DNA of 6,498 nucleotides from Roseomonas sp. (GCA_020249415.1 JADCFR010000002.1:1-6498), one strand, 5' to 3'. Counted from the first letter of the stretch, positions 1-5,574 are shown. Numbers and translations are program-made. The notes: a model not told the origin generated them from the letters alone.

Positions 1-180
1 ACCGCCCGGTGGAATATCCGGATTAAGCAAAAACGGCCGCCAGACCAGTTCCGGGATGATATCCGGGCGGGCACGTAGGGCACGACGCAGCCGCCTGACG
101 CCCAGATAGCACCAGGGGCAGATCAGGTCGAAGGCGACTTCAATATCCAGCCGCGGCTGGAGGGGTGCCAGGATGTTCAC
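1..180 (-). CDS. DsbA/FrnE-family thiol oxidoreductase, N-terminal 60 codons (3' end outside window)
   Basis: The reverse strand from a GTG at 180 reads without a stop to the window edge. About twelve residues in comes a beta-strand-like IEVAFDLICPWCYLG, followed by an arginine-rich helix and ELVWRPFLLNP. CPWC followed by YLG, then a stretch resembling 'RPFLLNP', is the start of the FrnE/DsbA-like thioredoxin-fold family (often annotated as DsbA family oxidoreductase or 2-hydroxychromene-2-carboxylate isomerase-like). CxxC would be the redox-active pair. An in-frame TAA lies three codons upstream and no ATG occurs in the visible part, so GTG is the only reasonable start, although no clear Shine-Dalgarno precedes it. 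There is no signal peptide, so a cytoplasmic location is likely. It begins 40 bp after the stop of the minus-strand Bug gene and could be cotranscribed with it. The family is fairly sure; the substrate is unknown. Confidence 0.8.
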   Translation of the reverse strand, partial: MNILAPLQPRLDIEVAFDLICPWCYLGVRRLRRALRARPDIIPELVWRPFLLNPDIPPGG

Positions 181-220
181 GCGGGTAGTTTAGCGCAGCC
201 GCGCCGTGCGGGCAGCCCCC

Positions 221-1207
221 TTATTCAGCGACCAGATTGAGCCGGCGGATCAGCGGCGCCCAGCGTTCGCCATCGCGCTTGGCACGCGCCGCGAAATCCT
301 CAGCCGAGGCCGGGTCAGCCGGGTCAGCGCCAACGCGCTTGTAGGCGGCGCGCACTTTTTCATCCGCCAATGCTTCCCGCAGGGCGGTATTCAGCCGAAC
401 CACAATTTCACGCGGGGTTTGCGAAGGCACGGCCAGGCCGAAATAGCTTGAACCTTCAAAGCCCGGAATGGTCTGGCCCATGGGGGGCACGCCCGGCCAT
501 TCAGGGCGCGGTTCAACGGTGGTGACAGCCACGGGGCGCACGCTTTGCACTTGACGCAGCGGCTCGCCTTCCGGCAGGCCAAGGCAGCGCGCATGCACGC
601 GCCCGGCGATCAGATCCGTCATGGCATTTGTGGTCTGGCGATAAGGGACATGCACCATTTCCAGCCCCAGCCTTGCCCCCATATCTTCCATGATCAGATG
701 CGTAATGGCGCCAACGCCCGCCGAGGCAAAGGTGAATTTGCCGGGATTGGCCTTGATCCAGGCTACCACTTCATTGAAGTCTCGCCCGGGGATCGAATTA
801 TGCACAATCAGCAGGTTCGACGTGGTGCAGAACATGCCAACCGGCGTGAAATCGCGCTGCGCATCATAGCCCACGGATTTATAGAGCAGCGCATTCAGCC
901 CGCTATTCGTGCCCATGGTGGCGACCAGCACGGTATAGCCATCACCCGGCGCGCGCGCGACCATCTCGGCAGCCAGATTGCCGGCACCGCCGGGGCGATT
1001 ATCGGAAAGCACCGGCTGACCAAGGCGCTGCTGCAAAGCCTCAGCCGTGACGCGGGAAACAATGTCGGTTTGTCCTCCGCCGCCAAAGGGAATCACCAGC
1101 CTGATGGGACGATCCGGATAGGTGCTGGCGCGCGCCAGGCGCGGCGCGGCAAGCCCCGCCAGACCGGCAAACAATATTGGACGACGCGTAATGTTGTTTC
1201 CCGACAT
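221..1207 (-). CDS. Bug-family (TctC-like) periplasmic solute-binding protein
   Basis: A 328-residue protein of the Bug/TctC extracytoplasmic receptor family, whose members deliver carboxylates or other small organic ligands to tripartite tricarboxylate transporters or act as stand-alone sensors. The N-terminus has TRRPILFAG and a hydrophobic run ending in ARA before residue 28. This is a Tat-like export signal with a plausible signal-peptidase site. The mature part starts YPDRPIRLVIPF, then GGGGQTD, DNRPGGAGN, PGDGYT and HVPYR, all family landmarks in the right order, and the length is normal. The usual ligand-loop motif APGGGTD is here FGGGGQTD, so the proline is missing. The start is fixed by a very strong Shine-Dalgarno (plus-strand 1211-1219) five bases before the ATG. 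No TctA/TctB membrane genes are in the window, so it is an orphan receptor. The ligand cannot be read from sequence. Confidence 0.93.
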   Translation of the reverse strand: MSGNNITRRPILFAGLAGLAAPRLARASTYPDRPIRLVIPFGGGGQTDIVSRVTAEALQQRLGQPVLSDNRPGGAGNLAAEMVARAPGDGYTVLVATMGTNSGLNALLYKSVGYDAQRDFTPVGMFCTTSNLLIVHNSIPGRDFNEVVAWIKANPGKFTFASAGVGAITHLIMEDMGARLGLEMVHVPYRQTTNAMTDLIAGRVHARCLGLPEGEPLRQVQSVRPVAVTTVEPRPEWPGVPPMGQTIPGFEGSSYFGLAVPSQTPREIVVRLNTALREALADEKVRAAYKRVGADPADPASAEDFAARAKRDGERWAPLIRRLNLVAE

Positions 1208-1210
1208 GGC

Positions 1211-1219
1211 TTCCTCCTT
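1211..1219 (-). promoter_or_regulatory. Strong ribosome binding site of the minus-strand Bug gene
   Basis: On the minus strand AAGGAGGAA ends four bases before the ATG at 1207. It is nearly a perfect anti-16S match and settles the start codon. Confidence 0.85.
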
Positions 1220-1258
1220 ACTGGCGCGGCACTGCTTGGCCGGCTATGAAGCGGGCGA

Positions 1259-1287
1259 AAGATCAGCATGATTTGCGCCAGCGTCAA
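1259..1287 (-). promoter_or_regulatory. Weak candidate sigma-70 promoter for the minus-strand Bug gene
   Basis: In the 109-bp divergent intergenic region, the minus strand has TTGACG (1287-1282), a 17-bp spacer and GATCTT (1264-1259). The -35 is good, but the -10 matches only three of six consensus positions. It is the best pair I could find in this region for either direction. No convincing promoter was seen for the plus-strand Bug gene. Confidence 0.3.
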
Positions 1288-1304
1288 AGCGCATGGCCGG
1301 GAAC

Positions 1305-1310
1305 GGGAGA
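1305..1310 (+). promoter_or_regulatory. Ribosome binding site choosing the plus-strand Bug start at 1317
   Basis: GGGAGA lies six bases before the ATG at 1317. The alternative ATG at 1293 lies upstream of this site and would add eight charged residues in front of the export signal, so 1317 is preferred. Confidence 0.7.
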
Positions 1311-1316
1311 AAGCGC

Positions 1317-2288
1317 ATGTTGCACCGCCGTAGCCTTTTGGCCGCGCCCGCCTTGCTGACAGCCGCACCGCTTGCAGCGCAAGGCGTGTGGAATCCGCAG
1401 CGCCCGATTCGTATCCTGGTTGGTTTCGCACCTGGCGGCGGGACGGATATCACCACACGCACGCTGACCAACAAGCTGCAGGCGCTTTTGGGCCAGCCGA
1501 TCATTGTGGAAAACCGCCCCGGTGCGGGCGGGAATCTGGCATCCGAAGCCACGGTGAATTCACCATCCGATGGCTATACGCTGATGATGGGCACCATCGC
1601 ATCCCTGGTGTTGAACCCCATCCTGGCGAAGCTGCCCTTTGATGTCATGACCGACCTGACGCCGATTTCACGTTCCGTTGAGGTCACCAATATCCTAGTA
1701 GTGCCGATGGATCGCCCCTGGCGCAGCCTGCCGGAATTGATCGCGGCGGCGCGCGCAAGGCCGGATCAATTGACTTATGGATCATCGGGCGTCGGCAGTG
1801 CAGGGCATTTGGGCGGTGCGCTGCTGGATTCCATGGCGAAGATCAGCACGGTTCATGTGCCCTATCGCGGTGGCGGGCAATTGATCACTGATTTGATCTC
1901 GGGGAAAGTGGATTTCTCGGTGGCCACCGCCGCGACCGTGCTGCCGCAGATTGAAGCGGGCAAGCTGCGTGCTTTGGCCGTGCCGCTGCCGCAGCGTAGT
2001 CGGCTTTTGCCCGATACGCCGACCATTGCCGAAGCCGGACCCTTGCCGGGTTACGAGGTGGCGAATTGGTATGCGCTGATGGGCCCGCGCAACCTGGCAC
2101 GACCGATTGTAACGCGGGTCAATGAGGCGCTGGTTGAAGCCCTGCGCGACCCCGAAATTGTCGCGCATCTGGCCCGCCATGGCCTGGAAGCAGCCCCCAG
2201 CACGCCTGAAGAATTGGCCGGTTTCATGCGCGCCGAGACGGCGAAATGGACGCCGATTGTCAGGGCATCGGGTGCTTCCATCAACTGA
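1317..2288 (+). CDS. Bug-family (TctC-like) periplasmic solute-binding protein
   Basis: A 323-residue Bug/TctC receptor, divergent from the neighbouring family member. Starting at the RBS-supported ATG at 1317 it opens MLHRRSLLAAPALLTAAP, a Tat-like (RRSLL) export signal with likely cleavage around residues 20-23. The mature protein shows the classic family order: RPIRILVGFAPGGGTD near residue 30, ENRPGAGGNLA, SDGYTLMMGT, HVPYRGGGQ, and the late LPDTPTIAEAG segment with a WYALMGP strand, ending in a helix-rich C-terminus. Unlike its neighbour it keeps the canonical APGGGTD ligand loop. The two proteins are clearly paralogues but not recent duplicates, as loops and C-termini differ throughout. 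No permease genes are near. Role: periplasmic capture of an unknown carboxylate-like ligand. An upstream ATG at 1293 would give 331 residues and is less likely. Confidence 0.93.
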   Translation: MLHRRSLLAAPALLTAAPLAAQGVWNPQRPIRILVGFAPGGGTDITTRTLTNKLQALLGQPIIVENRPGAGGNLASEATVNSPSDGYTLMMGTIASLVLNPILAKLPFDVMTDLTPISRSVEVTNILVVPMDRPWRSLPELIAAARARPDQLTYGSSGVGSAGHLGGALLDSMAKISTVHVPYRGGGQLITDLISGKVDFSVATAATVLPQIEAGKLRALAVPLPQRSRLLPDTPTIAEAGPLPGYEVANWYALMGPRNLARPIVTRVNEALVEALRDPEIVAHLARHGLEAAPSTPEELAGFMRAETAKWTPIVRASGASIN

Positions 2289-2305
2289 TCAAACGCCGGA
2301 ATTCG

Positions 2306-2327
2306 CGCAAATTTCAGGGAGTTTGCG
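2306..2327. repeat. Small inverted repeat after the plus-strand Bug gene
   Basis: CGCAAA (2306-2311) and TTTGCG (2322-2327) can form a six-pair stem with a ten-base loop, 17 bp after the stop codon. No T-run follows, so it is not a standard intrinsic terminator. It may be a transcript-end hairpin or chance. Confidence 0.3.
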
Positions 2328-2376
2328 GCGCCAGGCGAGGGGCTTGCGAATCCTGCGGCTGACACTATGAAATATT

Positions 2377-2418
2377 CTTGTCAAGGACGCAAAAAAATAG
2401 TTTTCACCTGCTGACAAG
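2377..2418. repeat. CTTGTCA / TGACAAG inverted repeat flanking an A-tract, upstream of HU
   Basis: A perfect seven-base inverted repeat, CTTGTCA at 2377-2383 and TGACAAG at 2412-2418, with centres 35 bp apart. A run of seven A's (2391-2397) lies between the arms. The right arm overlaps the proposed -35 of the HU gene. The arms could be an operator bound by a dimer across a DNA loop, or chance; the A-tract could act as an UP-like or curved element. Confidence 0.35.
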
Positions 2419-2439
2419 TCCCGAATCCTCGGCTATGCC
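2411..2439 (+). promoter_or_regulatory. Candidate sigma-70 promoter of the HU gene
   Basis: CTGACA (2411-2416), a 17-bp spacer, then TATGCC (2434-2439). The -35 matches five of six consensus positions. The -10 is weak, but its TAT core fits the loose alphaproteobacterial -10. The predicted start near 2446 leaves a 5' leader of about 20 nt that holds the GGGAGA ribosome binding site (2453-2458). Confidence 0.45.
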
Positions 2440-2466
2440 AAGCCATCCTTGAGGGAGAATCGAACC

Positions 2467-2775
2467 ATGTCGAAGAAGTTTCTCACTGACGTGATCGCCA
2501 AATCCGGCGACATGTCTGCCGTTGCGGCGGGCAAGCTTGCCGCTGATATCATTGACGCGATCAAGAATGAAATTGTCAGCTCTGGCCGTTTCACCATTCC
2601 TGATTTCGGTGCTTTCGCCGTGCGCGAAACCCCGAAGCGTACCGGCTTGAACCCCAAGACCGGTGAAAAGGTGCAGATCAAGGCCGGTGCCACTGTCCGT
2701 TTCAAGGCGAGCCCGGCGCTGAAGGGCGCGGCTTTGGCTGGCGTGAAGAAGGGCAAGCGCAAGGCTAAGGCCTGA
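2467..2775 (+). CDS. HU-family DNA-binding nucleoid protein
   Basis: A 102-residue histone-like HU/IHF family protein that bends and compacts DNA as a dimer. It opens MSKKFLTDVIAKSGDMS, a helix-turn-helix-like dimerisation region, then GRFTIPDFGAFAVRETPKR around residues 44-62. This is the family signature covering the beta-strand junction and the beta-ribbon arm that enters the minor groove. TGEKVQIKAGATVRFKASPALK follows near residues 68-90. Typical HU is about 90 residues; here a lysine-rich tail (GVKKGKRKAKA) is added, as often seen in alphaproteobacterial HU. The ATG at 2467 is preceded by GAGGGAGAAT at good spacing. An in-frame TTG at 2449 lies just before the RBS and is rejected. It is a single-gene unit with its own candidate promoter and a strong terminator. 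HU versus an IHF-like protein is decided by the FGAF core and the basic tail. Confidence 0.93.
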   Translation: MSKKFLTDVIAKSGDMSAVAAGKLAADIIDAIKNEIVSSGRFTIPDFGAFAVRETPKRTGLNPKTGEKVQIKAGATVRFKASPALKGAALAGVKKGKRKAKA

Positions 2776-2793
2776 TTTTTCGCTTTCCTGTAA

Positions 2794-2825
2794 AGGCGGT
2801 GTTCCGATGGGACACCGCTTTTTTT
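2794..2825 (+). terminator. Intrinsic terminator of the HU gene
   Basis: A ten-pair GC-rich stem, GCGGTGTTCC (2796-2805) with GGGACACCGC (2809-2818), contains one G-T pair and a three-base loop. It is followed by seven T's (2819-2825) and starts 20 bp after the stop codon. A's before the stem pair with the T-run, so it could also stop transcription arriving from the right. Confidence 0.93.
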
Positions 2826-2843
2826 ATGCCGTTTTTCCTGGCT

Positions 2844-3130
2844 TCAATCCTCAATCGCCCCGCCGCGCAGCCGCTTGACCGCGCCGCGCCGTGTTTTTGA
2901 TTCAAGGCACCGCGCTTTTGAACCGGCGGTTGGTTTGGTGGCCTTGCGGCCCGGCATCACGATTTTTTGGCGCACTTCTAAAGCAACAGCTAAAGCGCGC
3001 GCATTGACCTACCTCGATGCGCGGAATCGCGGATCACTGACAAGCAAGCGAGCATAAACCCAAAGGCGGTCCGATCTTTCGATGAGAGATTCCGCTACCA
3101 CCGGCGCTGCCGCCGAGAGTTCAACAGCAA
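2844..3130 (-). pseudogene. Remnant of an arfB (peptidyl-tRNA hydrolase / ribosome rescue) gene
   Basis: No intact gene fills the 324 bp between the HU terminator and the flavoprotein. On the minus strand, 3008 down to 2844 reads NARALAVALEVRQKI, then RKATKPTAGSK, RCLESKTRRGAVKRLRG, ending in ED and a TGA. This order (a leucine-rich helix, then a basic TKPTxGSKxRRLExKxxRGxxKxLRG tail) is the C-terminus of ArfB/YaeJ, which enters the ribosomal mRNA channel. Immediately upstream is an in-frame TAG (3009-3011). Beyond it the same frame reads VAVELSAAAP and LLVSDPRFRASR, weakly resembling the ArfB middle (TAVELRFD and the FRSQ-type strand). No GGQ and no start are present. The C-terminal part (2844-3008) is the secure piece; extension to about 3130 is tentative. 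An intact, diverged arfB lies at 5080-5502, suggesting replacement. Confidence 0.62.
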
Positions 3131-3136
3131 CTCGGC
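3112..3136. repeat. Hairpin just past the flavoprotein stop
   Basis: GCCGAGAGTT (3112-3121) and AACTCGGC (3129-3136) can pair as an eight-base stem with a two-base bulge and a seven-base loop. It begins 13 bp downstream of the minus-strand flavoprotein stop. On that strand no T-run follows, so it is at best a weak or Rho-assisted transcript end. Confidence 0.3.
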
Positions 3137-3149
3137 TTCATCACGAATA

Positions 3150-4574
3150 TCATGGAGACCGCCTCGACGTTTCATGAGGAATCACACCGCAGCACGCCAC
3201 TGTAACGGTCGGCCTCAAAGCCGGTTCGACAGCACTGCTGGAGCCACAGTTGTCGCCGGTGATTGCCGACACTGATACAGGGCGCTGCGTTGAGCATACG
3301 CCTGTTTCGGGCAGAACGAGTTCAACGCGCCGGGCGGCAGCAATGTCACCGGCAAGGTGGGCAGCGATGCTGCGCACTTGCTCGTAGCCTGTTGCCAGCA
3401 AAAAGGTCGGCGCGCGGCCATATGCCTTCATGCCCGCAACATAGAAGCCCGGCTCATCCGGGTGCCGAAGCTCGGCCTCGCCATGCGGGCGGACCGTGCC
3501 ACAGGAGTGGAGGTTGGGATCGATCAGGGGGGCAAGCGCGGGTGTCGCCTGCACGGCGGGATCAAGCGAAAGACGCATCTCCCCAAGCCAGGAGAGATCA
3601 GGTCGGAACCCGGTCGCGACGATGATGCGGTCAGTCAGTACCGTATCGGCGTTGCCACCCCGGTCACCATGGACCAGCAGCCGGTCACCTTCGCGCTCTA
3701 TCCCATGGACCAGGAAGGGCGCGAGCACCTCAACCTGCCCGGACTCGATCAGCGCCTTGGCCTGCGCGCCGAGCATACCGCGCGCCGCCAGACCATCTGC
3801 GGCGCCACCGCCAAAGTTCACCTCAGCCAGCGGGCGGCGGAATGCCCACTTGACACGCGTGCCCGGCGCTTGCCGGGCCAGGGCGACGAGATCGAGCACT
3901 GCATTCATCGCGGAATGGCCGCCGCCGAGCACGAGCGTCGTCGCACCCGCATAGGTGCTTCTACTGATGCCGAGCACGTCGGGGATGCCATAGGCGATTC
4001 GGTCGGTATTTGCGGCCTCACCGGGCGCCGGAAGGCCATGCGCGCCGGCCGGGTTTGGACTGGTCCATGTGCCAGAGCAGTCGATTACCGCGCTCGCCTC
4101 AACCACCTGGATGGTGCCGCCGGCTACTGCTACGTGCAGCACGAAGGGAGCGGTATCCCGCCCACGACCAGCGGCGCGTTGTCCTTCACGCAAGCGATCG
4201 TGGTGACGACGGGCGACGCCAATCACCTTCGCATTATAGCGGAGGTCAGCACCCGCCTTGGCGAGCGTAGCGGCCAATGGTGCGAGGTAGAGGGCAAAAA
4301 GATCAGCGCCTGTGGGAAAGGCGTCCGTATCCGGGGCTTTCCAACCCTTGGCCTCAAGCAGCCTGCGGGCCGCAGCATCCAGGTTGAACCGCCACGGCGA
4401 GAACATGCGCACATGGCGCCATTCGCGGACGGCGCTGCCGGGTTCGGACCCGGCTTCAAAGACGCACGGGCGCAGACCGCGTTCAATGAGGTGAGCGGCG
4501 GTGGCGAGGCCGACTGGGCCACCCCCGATGATGGCGACCGGCAAGGAGCGATCAAGGAAGACGGCATCTGGCAT
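3150..4574 (-). CDS. ArsO-like FAD/NAD(P)H flavoprotein monooxygenase of an arsR operon
   Basis: A 474-residue two-dinucleotide-binding-domain flavoprotein, cytoplasmic, with no signal peptide. Visible landmarks: VAIIGGGPVG (residues 13-22, FAD Rossmann motif), EWRHVRMFSPW (51-61), IDCSGTW (165-170), LVLGGGHSAMN (214-224, second GxGxxA motif for NAD(P)H), IIVATGFRPD (317-326, the ATG-type linker) and FYVAGMKAYGRAPTFL (378-392). This layout is that of flavin monooxygenase/thioredoxin-reductase-like proteins found beside arsR and called ArsO or 'NAD(P)-binding protein' in ars operons; their reaction is not settled. The C-terminal tail carries cysteines at 427, 443, 461 and 462, possibly metalloid-binding. 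The ATG at 4574 sits two bases after the arsR TGA, with GGAGAA six bases upstream. An in-frame TTG at 4580 abuts that site and is rejected. The last 15 or so residues may be read-through into foreign sequence at the junction. Confidence 0.8.
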   Translation of the reverse strand: MPDAVFLDRSLPVAIIGGGPVGLATAAHLIERGLRPCVFEAGSEPGSAVREWRHVRMFSPWRFNLDAAARRLLEAKGWKAPDTDAFPTGADLFALYLAPLAATLAKAGADLRYNAKVIGVARRHHDRLREGQRAAGRGRDTAPFVLHVAVAGGTIQVVEASAVIDCSGTWTSPNPAGAHGLPAPGEAANTDRIAYGIPDVLGISRSTYAGATTLVLGGGHSAMNAVLDLVALARQAPGTRVKWAFRRPLAEVNFGGGAADGLAARGMLGAQAKALIESGQVEVLAPFLVHGIEREGDRLLVHGDRGGNADTVLTDRIIVATGFRPDLSWLGEMRLSLDPAVQATPALAPLIDPNLHSCGTVRPHGEAELRHPDEPGFYVAGMKAYGRAPTFLLATGYEQVRSIAAHLAGDIAAARRVELVLPETGVCSTQRPVSVSAITGDNCGSSSAVEPALRPTVTVACCGVIPHETSRRSP

Positions 4575-4576
4575 CG

Positions 4577-4948
4577 TCAATTCTCCGGCGATTCAGGAAG
4601 TGGGCAACAGGGTGCCGCTGCGGGCGCCAGTGCGGCGTCGAGCAGGGGCGTGCAGACCTCGGGCCGCCCCTTGCAGCAGTCTTGAAGCAAGAAGGTGATT
4701 AACCTCCTTAGTCCAGCGTAGTCGGCGGCATAGATCACCGAACGGCCGTCACGCCGCGAGGTGACAAACCCCGCGCGGGCGAGGATGGCGAGGTTAGTGG
4801 ACATCGTGTTCTGTGGCGTCCCGAAGTGACGCGCAATGTCCCCGGCAGGGACACCTTCGGCCCCGGCCTCAATCAGGAGGCGCAGCACCGCGAGGCGGGT
4901 CTCCTGCGAGAGAGCGCTGAAAGCTTCGGCTGCATCTATTATATCCAT
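4577..4948 (-). CDS. arsR: ArsR-family metalloid-responsive transcriptional repressor
   Basis: A 123-residue winged-helix repressor of the ArsR/SmtB family. FSALSQETRLAVLRLL (residues 10-25) is the family opening. VPAGDIARHFGTPQNTMSTNLAILARAGFV (33-62) is the helix-turn-helix with recognition helix, and RRDGRSVIYAA (65-75) is the beta wing. A Cys-Cys pair at 91-92 and Cys99 (DCCKGRPEVC) form a C-terminal cysteine cluster of the kind that binds As(III) in the Acidithiobacillus-type ArsR; a further Cys-Cys at 114-115 follows. It would release the operator on binding arsenite or antimonite. The ATG at 4948 is chosen because homology starts there; an open frame upstream to 5083 is unlike the family and would enclose the promoter. 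No Shine-Dalgarno precedes 4948. The flavoprotein gene follows at two bases, so the two form an autoregulated operon. The gene symbol rests on family, cysteines and context. Confidence 0.88.
   Translation of the reverse strand: MDIIDAAEAFSALSQETRLAVLRLLIEAGAEGVPAGDIARHFGTPQNTMSTNLAILARAGFVTSRRDGRSVIYAADYAGLRRLITFLLQDCCKGRPEVCTPLLDAALAPAAAPCCPLPESPEN
4581..4586 (-). promoter_or_regulatory. Ribosome binding site of the flavoprotein, inside the arsR 3' end
   Basis: GGAGAA ends six bases before the ATG at 4574 and overlaps the last arsR codons, supporting coupled translation and deciding between the TTG at 4580 and the ATG at 4574. Confidence 0.6.
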
Positions 4949-4961
4949 AATTCTGGATATA
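4940..4961. promoter_or_regulatory. Palindromic ArsR operator over -10, +1 and start codon
   Basis: A perfect 8-6-8 inverted repeat: TATATCCA, six bases, TGGATATA. It covers the predicted -10 and transcription start and includes the arsR ATG (4948-4946). AT-rich dyads of this size at the promoter are typical ArsR/SmtB operators, so autorepression by blocking RNA polymerase is likely. The binding assignment is inferred. Confidence 0.75.
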
Positions 4962-4983
4962 TCGATGTAAATGGTTATGTCAA
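4956..4983 (-). promoter_or_regulatory. Sigma-70 promoter of arsR-flavoprotein operon
   Basis: On the minus strand a perfect TTGACA (4983-4978), a 16-bp spacer, then TATATC (4961-4956, four of six matches). The predicted start falls near 4949-4950, at or just before the arsR ATG at 4948, implying a leaderless or nearly leaderless message. Confidence 0.75.
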
Positions 4984-5079
4984 GGGCTGGTTCACCCCGT
5001 AGGGCATGGCACGGAACGCCGATGAAGTGAGGTTGCCGCGCCGACCGTTGGGGATGCTGGTAGCTACTGTCGCTGTCGC

Positions 5080-5502
5080 TCAATCCATATCGGGTCGCCC
5101 GCGCCCGCGCTTGATGGTTGATCGCAGCGCTTTGCCCTGAAGCCTACGAACCTTCGAGGCAAGAGTTGGTCGCGTTTTCTTGCGAGGCGGGGGCGGTGGA
5201 CGCGCTGCCTCCTTGATCAATTCGAGCAGGCGGGCCAACGCATCTTCCCGGTTCCGATGCTGTGTCCGGTGCTGCTGGGCGGTGATGACGATCACGCCTT
5301 CCCGCGTTGCCCGGTGACCTGCCAAGCGAAGAAGGCGGGCTTTCACTGCATCGGGTAGGTTCGGGCTATTTGCCGCATCGAACCGTAGTTGAACGGCCGT
5401 CTCCACCTTCTGGGTGTTCTGCCCGCCCGCGCCACTCGACCGAAGAAAATCCTCGTGGAGTTCCGTCTCGTCGATGCAGATAGCCTCAGTGATGCGGATC
5501 AT
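5080..5502 (-). CDS. arfB: ArfB (YaeJ)-type peptidyl-tRNA hydrolase, ribosome rescue
   Basis: A 140-residue protein, exactly the usual ArfB/YaeJ length. It frees ribosomes stalled on messages without a stop codon by hydrolysing peptidyl-tRNA. It starts MIRITEAICIDETELHEDFLR, then SGAGGQN with the catalytic GGQ at residues 26-28, the same place as in E. coli YaeJ. TAVQLRFDAA and a QHRTQHRNREDAL helix follow. The C-terminal tail rich in lysine and arginine (PRKKTRPTLASKVRRLQGKA and on) would lie in the empty mRNA channel. The frame stays open upstream to 5601, with another ATG at 5520, but homology begins at 5502; the Shine-Dalgarno is weak in either case. The stop is 131 bp before arsR on the same strand, with no terminator visible between. 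It differs greatly from the remnant at 2844-3130, so the two are not copies of one recent duplication. Confidence 0.9.
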   Translation of the reverse strand: MIRITEAICIDETELHEDFLRSSGAGGQNTQKVETAVQLRFDAANSPNLPDAVKARLLRLAGHRATREGVIVITAQQHRTQHRNREDALARLLELIKEAARPPPPPRKKTRPTLASKVRRLQGKALRSTIKRGRGRPDMD

Positions 5503-5574
5503 GCGGTCTTCATAGAACATCCAGGCCCCGCCTGTCTTGCCATGAAGGCCCGGGCGCAGGATGTTGGGGCCATC

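Noticed and set aside
545..1249. 234-codon plus-strand open frame opposite the Bug gene
   Set aside because: Shadow frame with no family features; the minus-strand Bug protein has a signal peptide, motifs and a strong RBS.
2875..3057. 60-codon plus-strand open frame after the HU terminator
   Set aside because: No RBS and no recognisable similarity. It is antisense to the arfB remnant, whose ArfB tail motif is the better explanation.
2826..3149. Possible tRNA or small RNA in the gene-free stretch
   Set aside because: No cloverleaf, no TTCGA-type T-loop with matching arms, and no terminator-linked hairpin. The protein remnant explains most of it.
3118..3175. Short minus-strand frame starting MKRRGGLHDIRDEAELLL
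   Set aside because: Fewer than 30 codons, no RBS, overlaps the end of the flavoprotein gene. It briefly suggested an ArfB N-terminus (DEAEL) but uses the same DNA as the better-fitting VAVEL frame.
3357..4685. 442-codon open frame on the plus strand opposite the flavoprotein and arsR
   Set aside because: It is the antisense shadow of GC-rich coding DNA, with no recognisable domain, no RBS, and a composition rich in R, A, H and Q. The minus-strand frame carries clear Rossmann and winged-helix motifs.
4949..5083. Extension of arsR to an ATG at 5083 (168 residues)
   Set aside because: The extra 45 residues do not look like the family, and the promoter and operator would lie inside the coding region.
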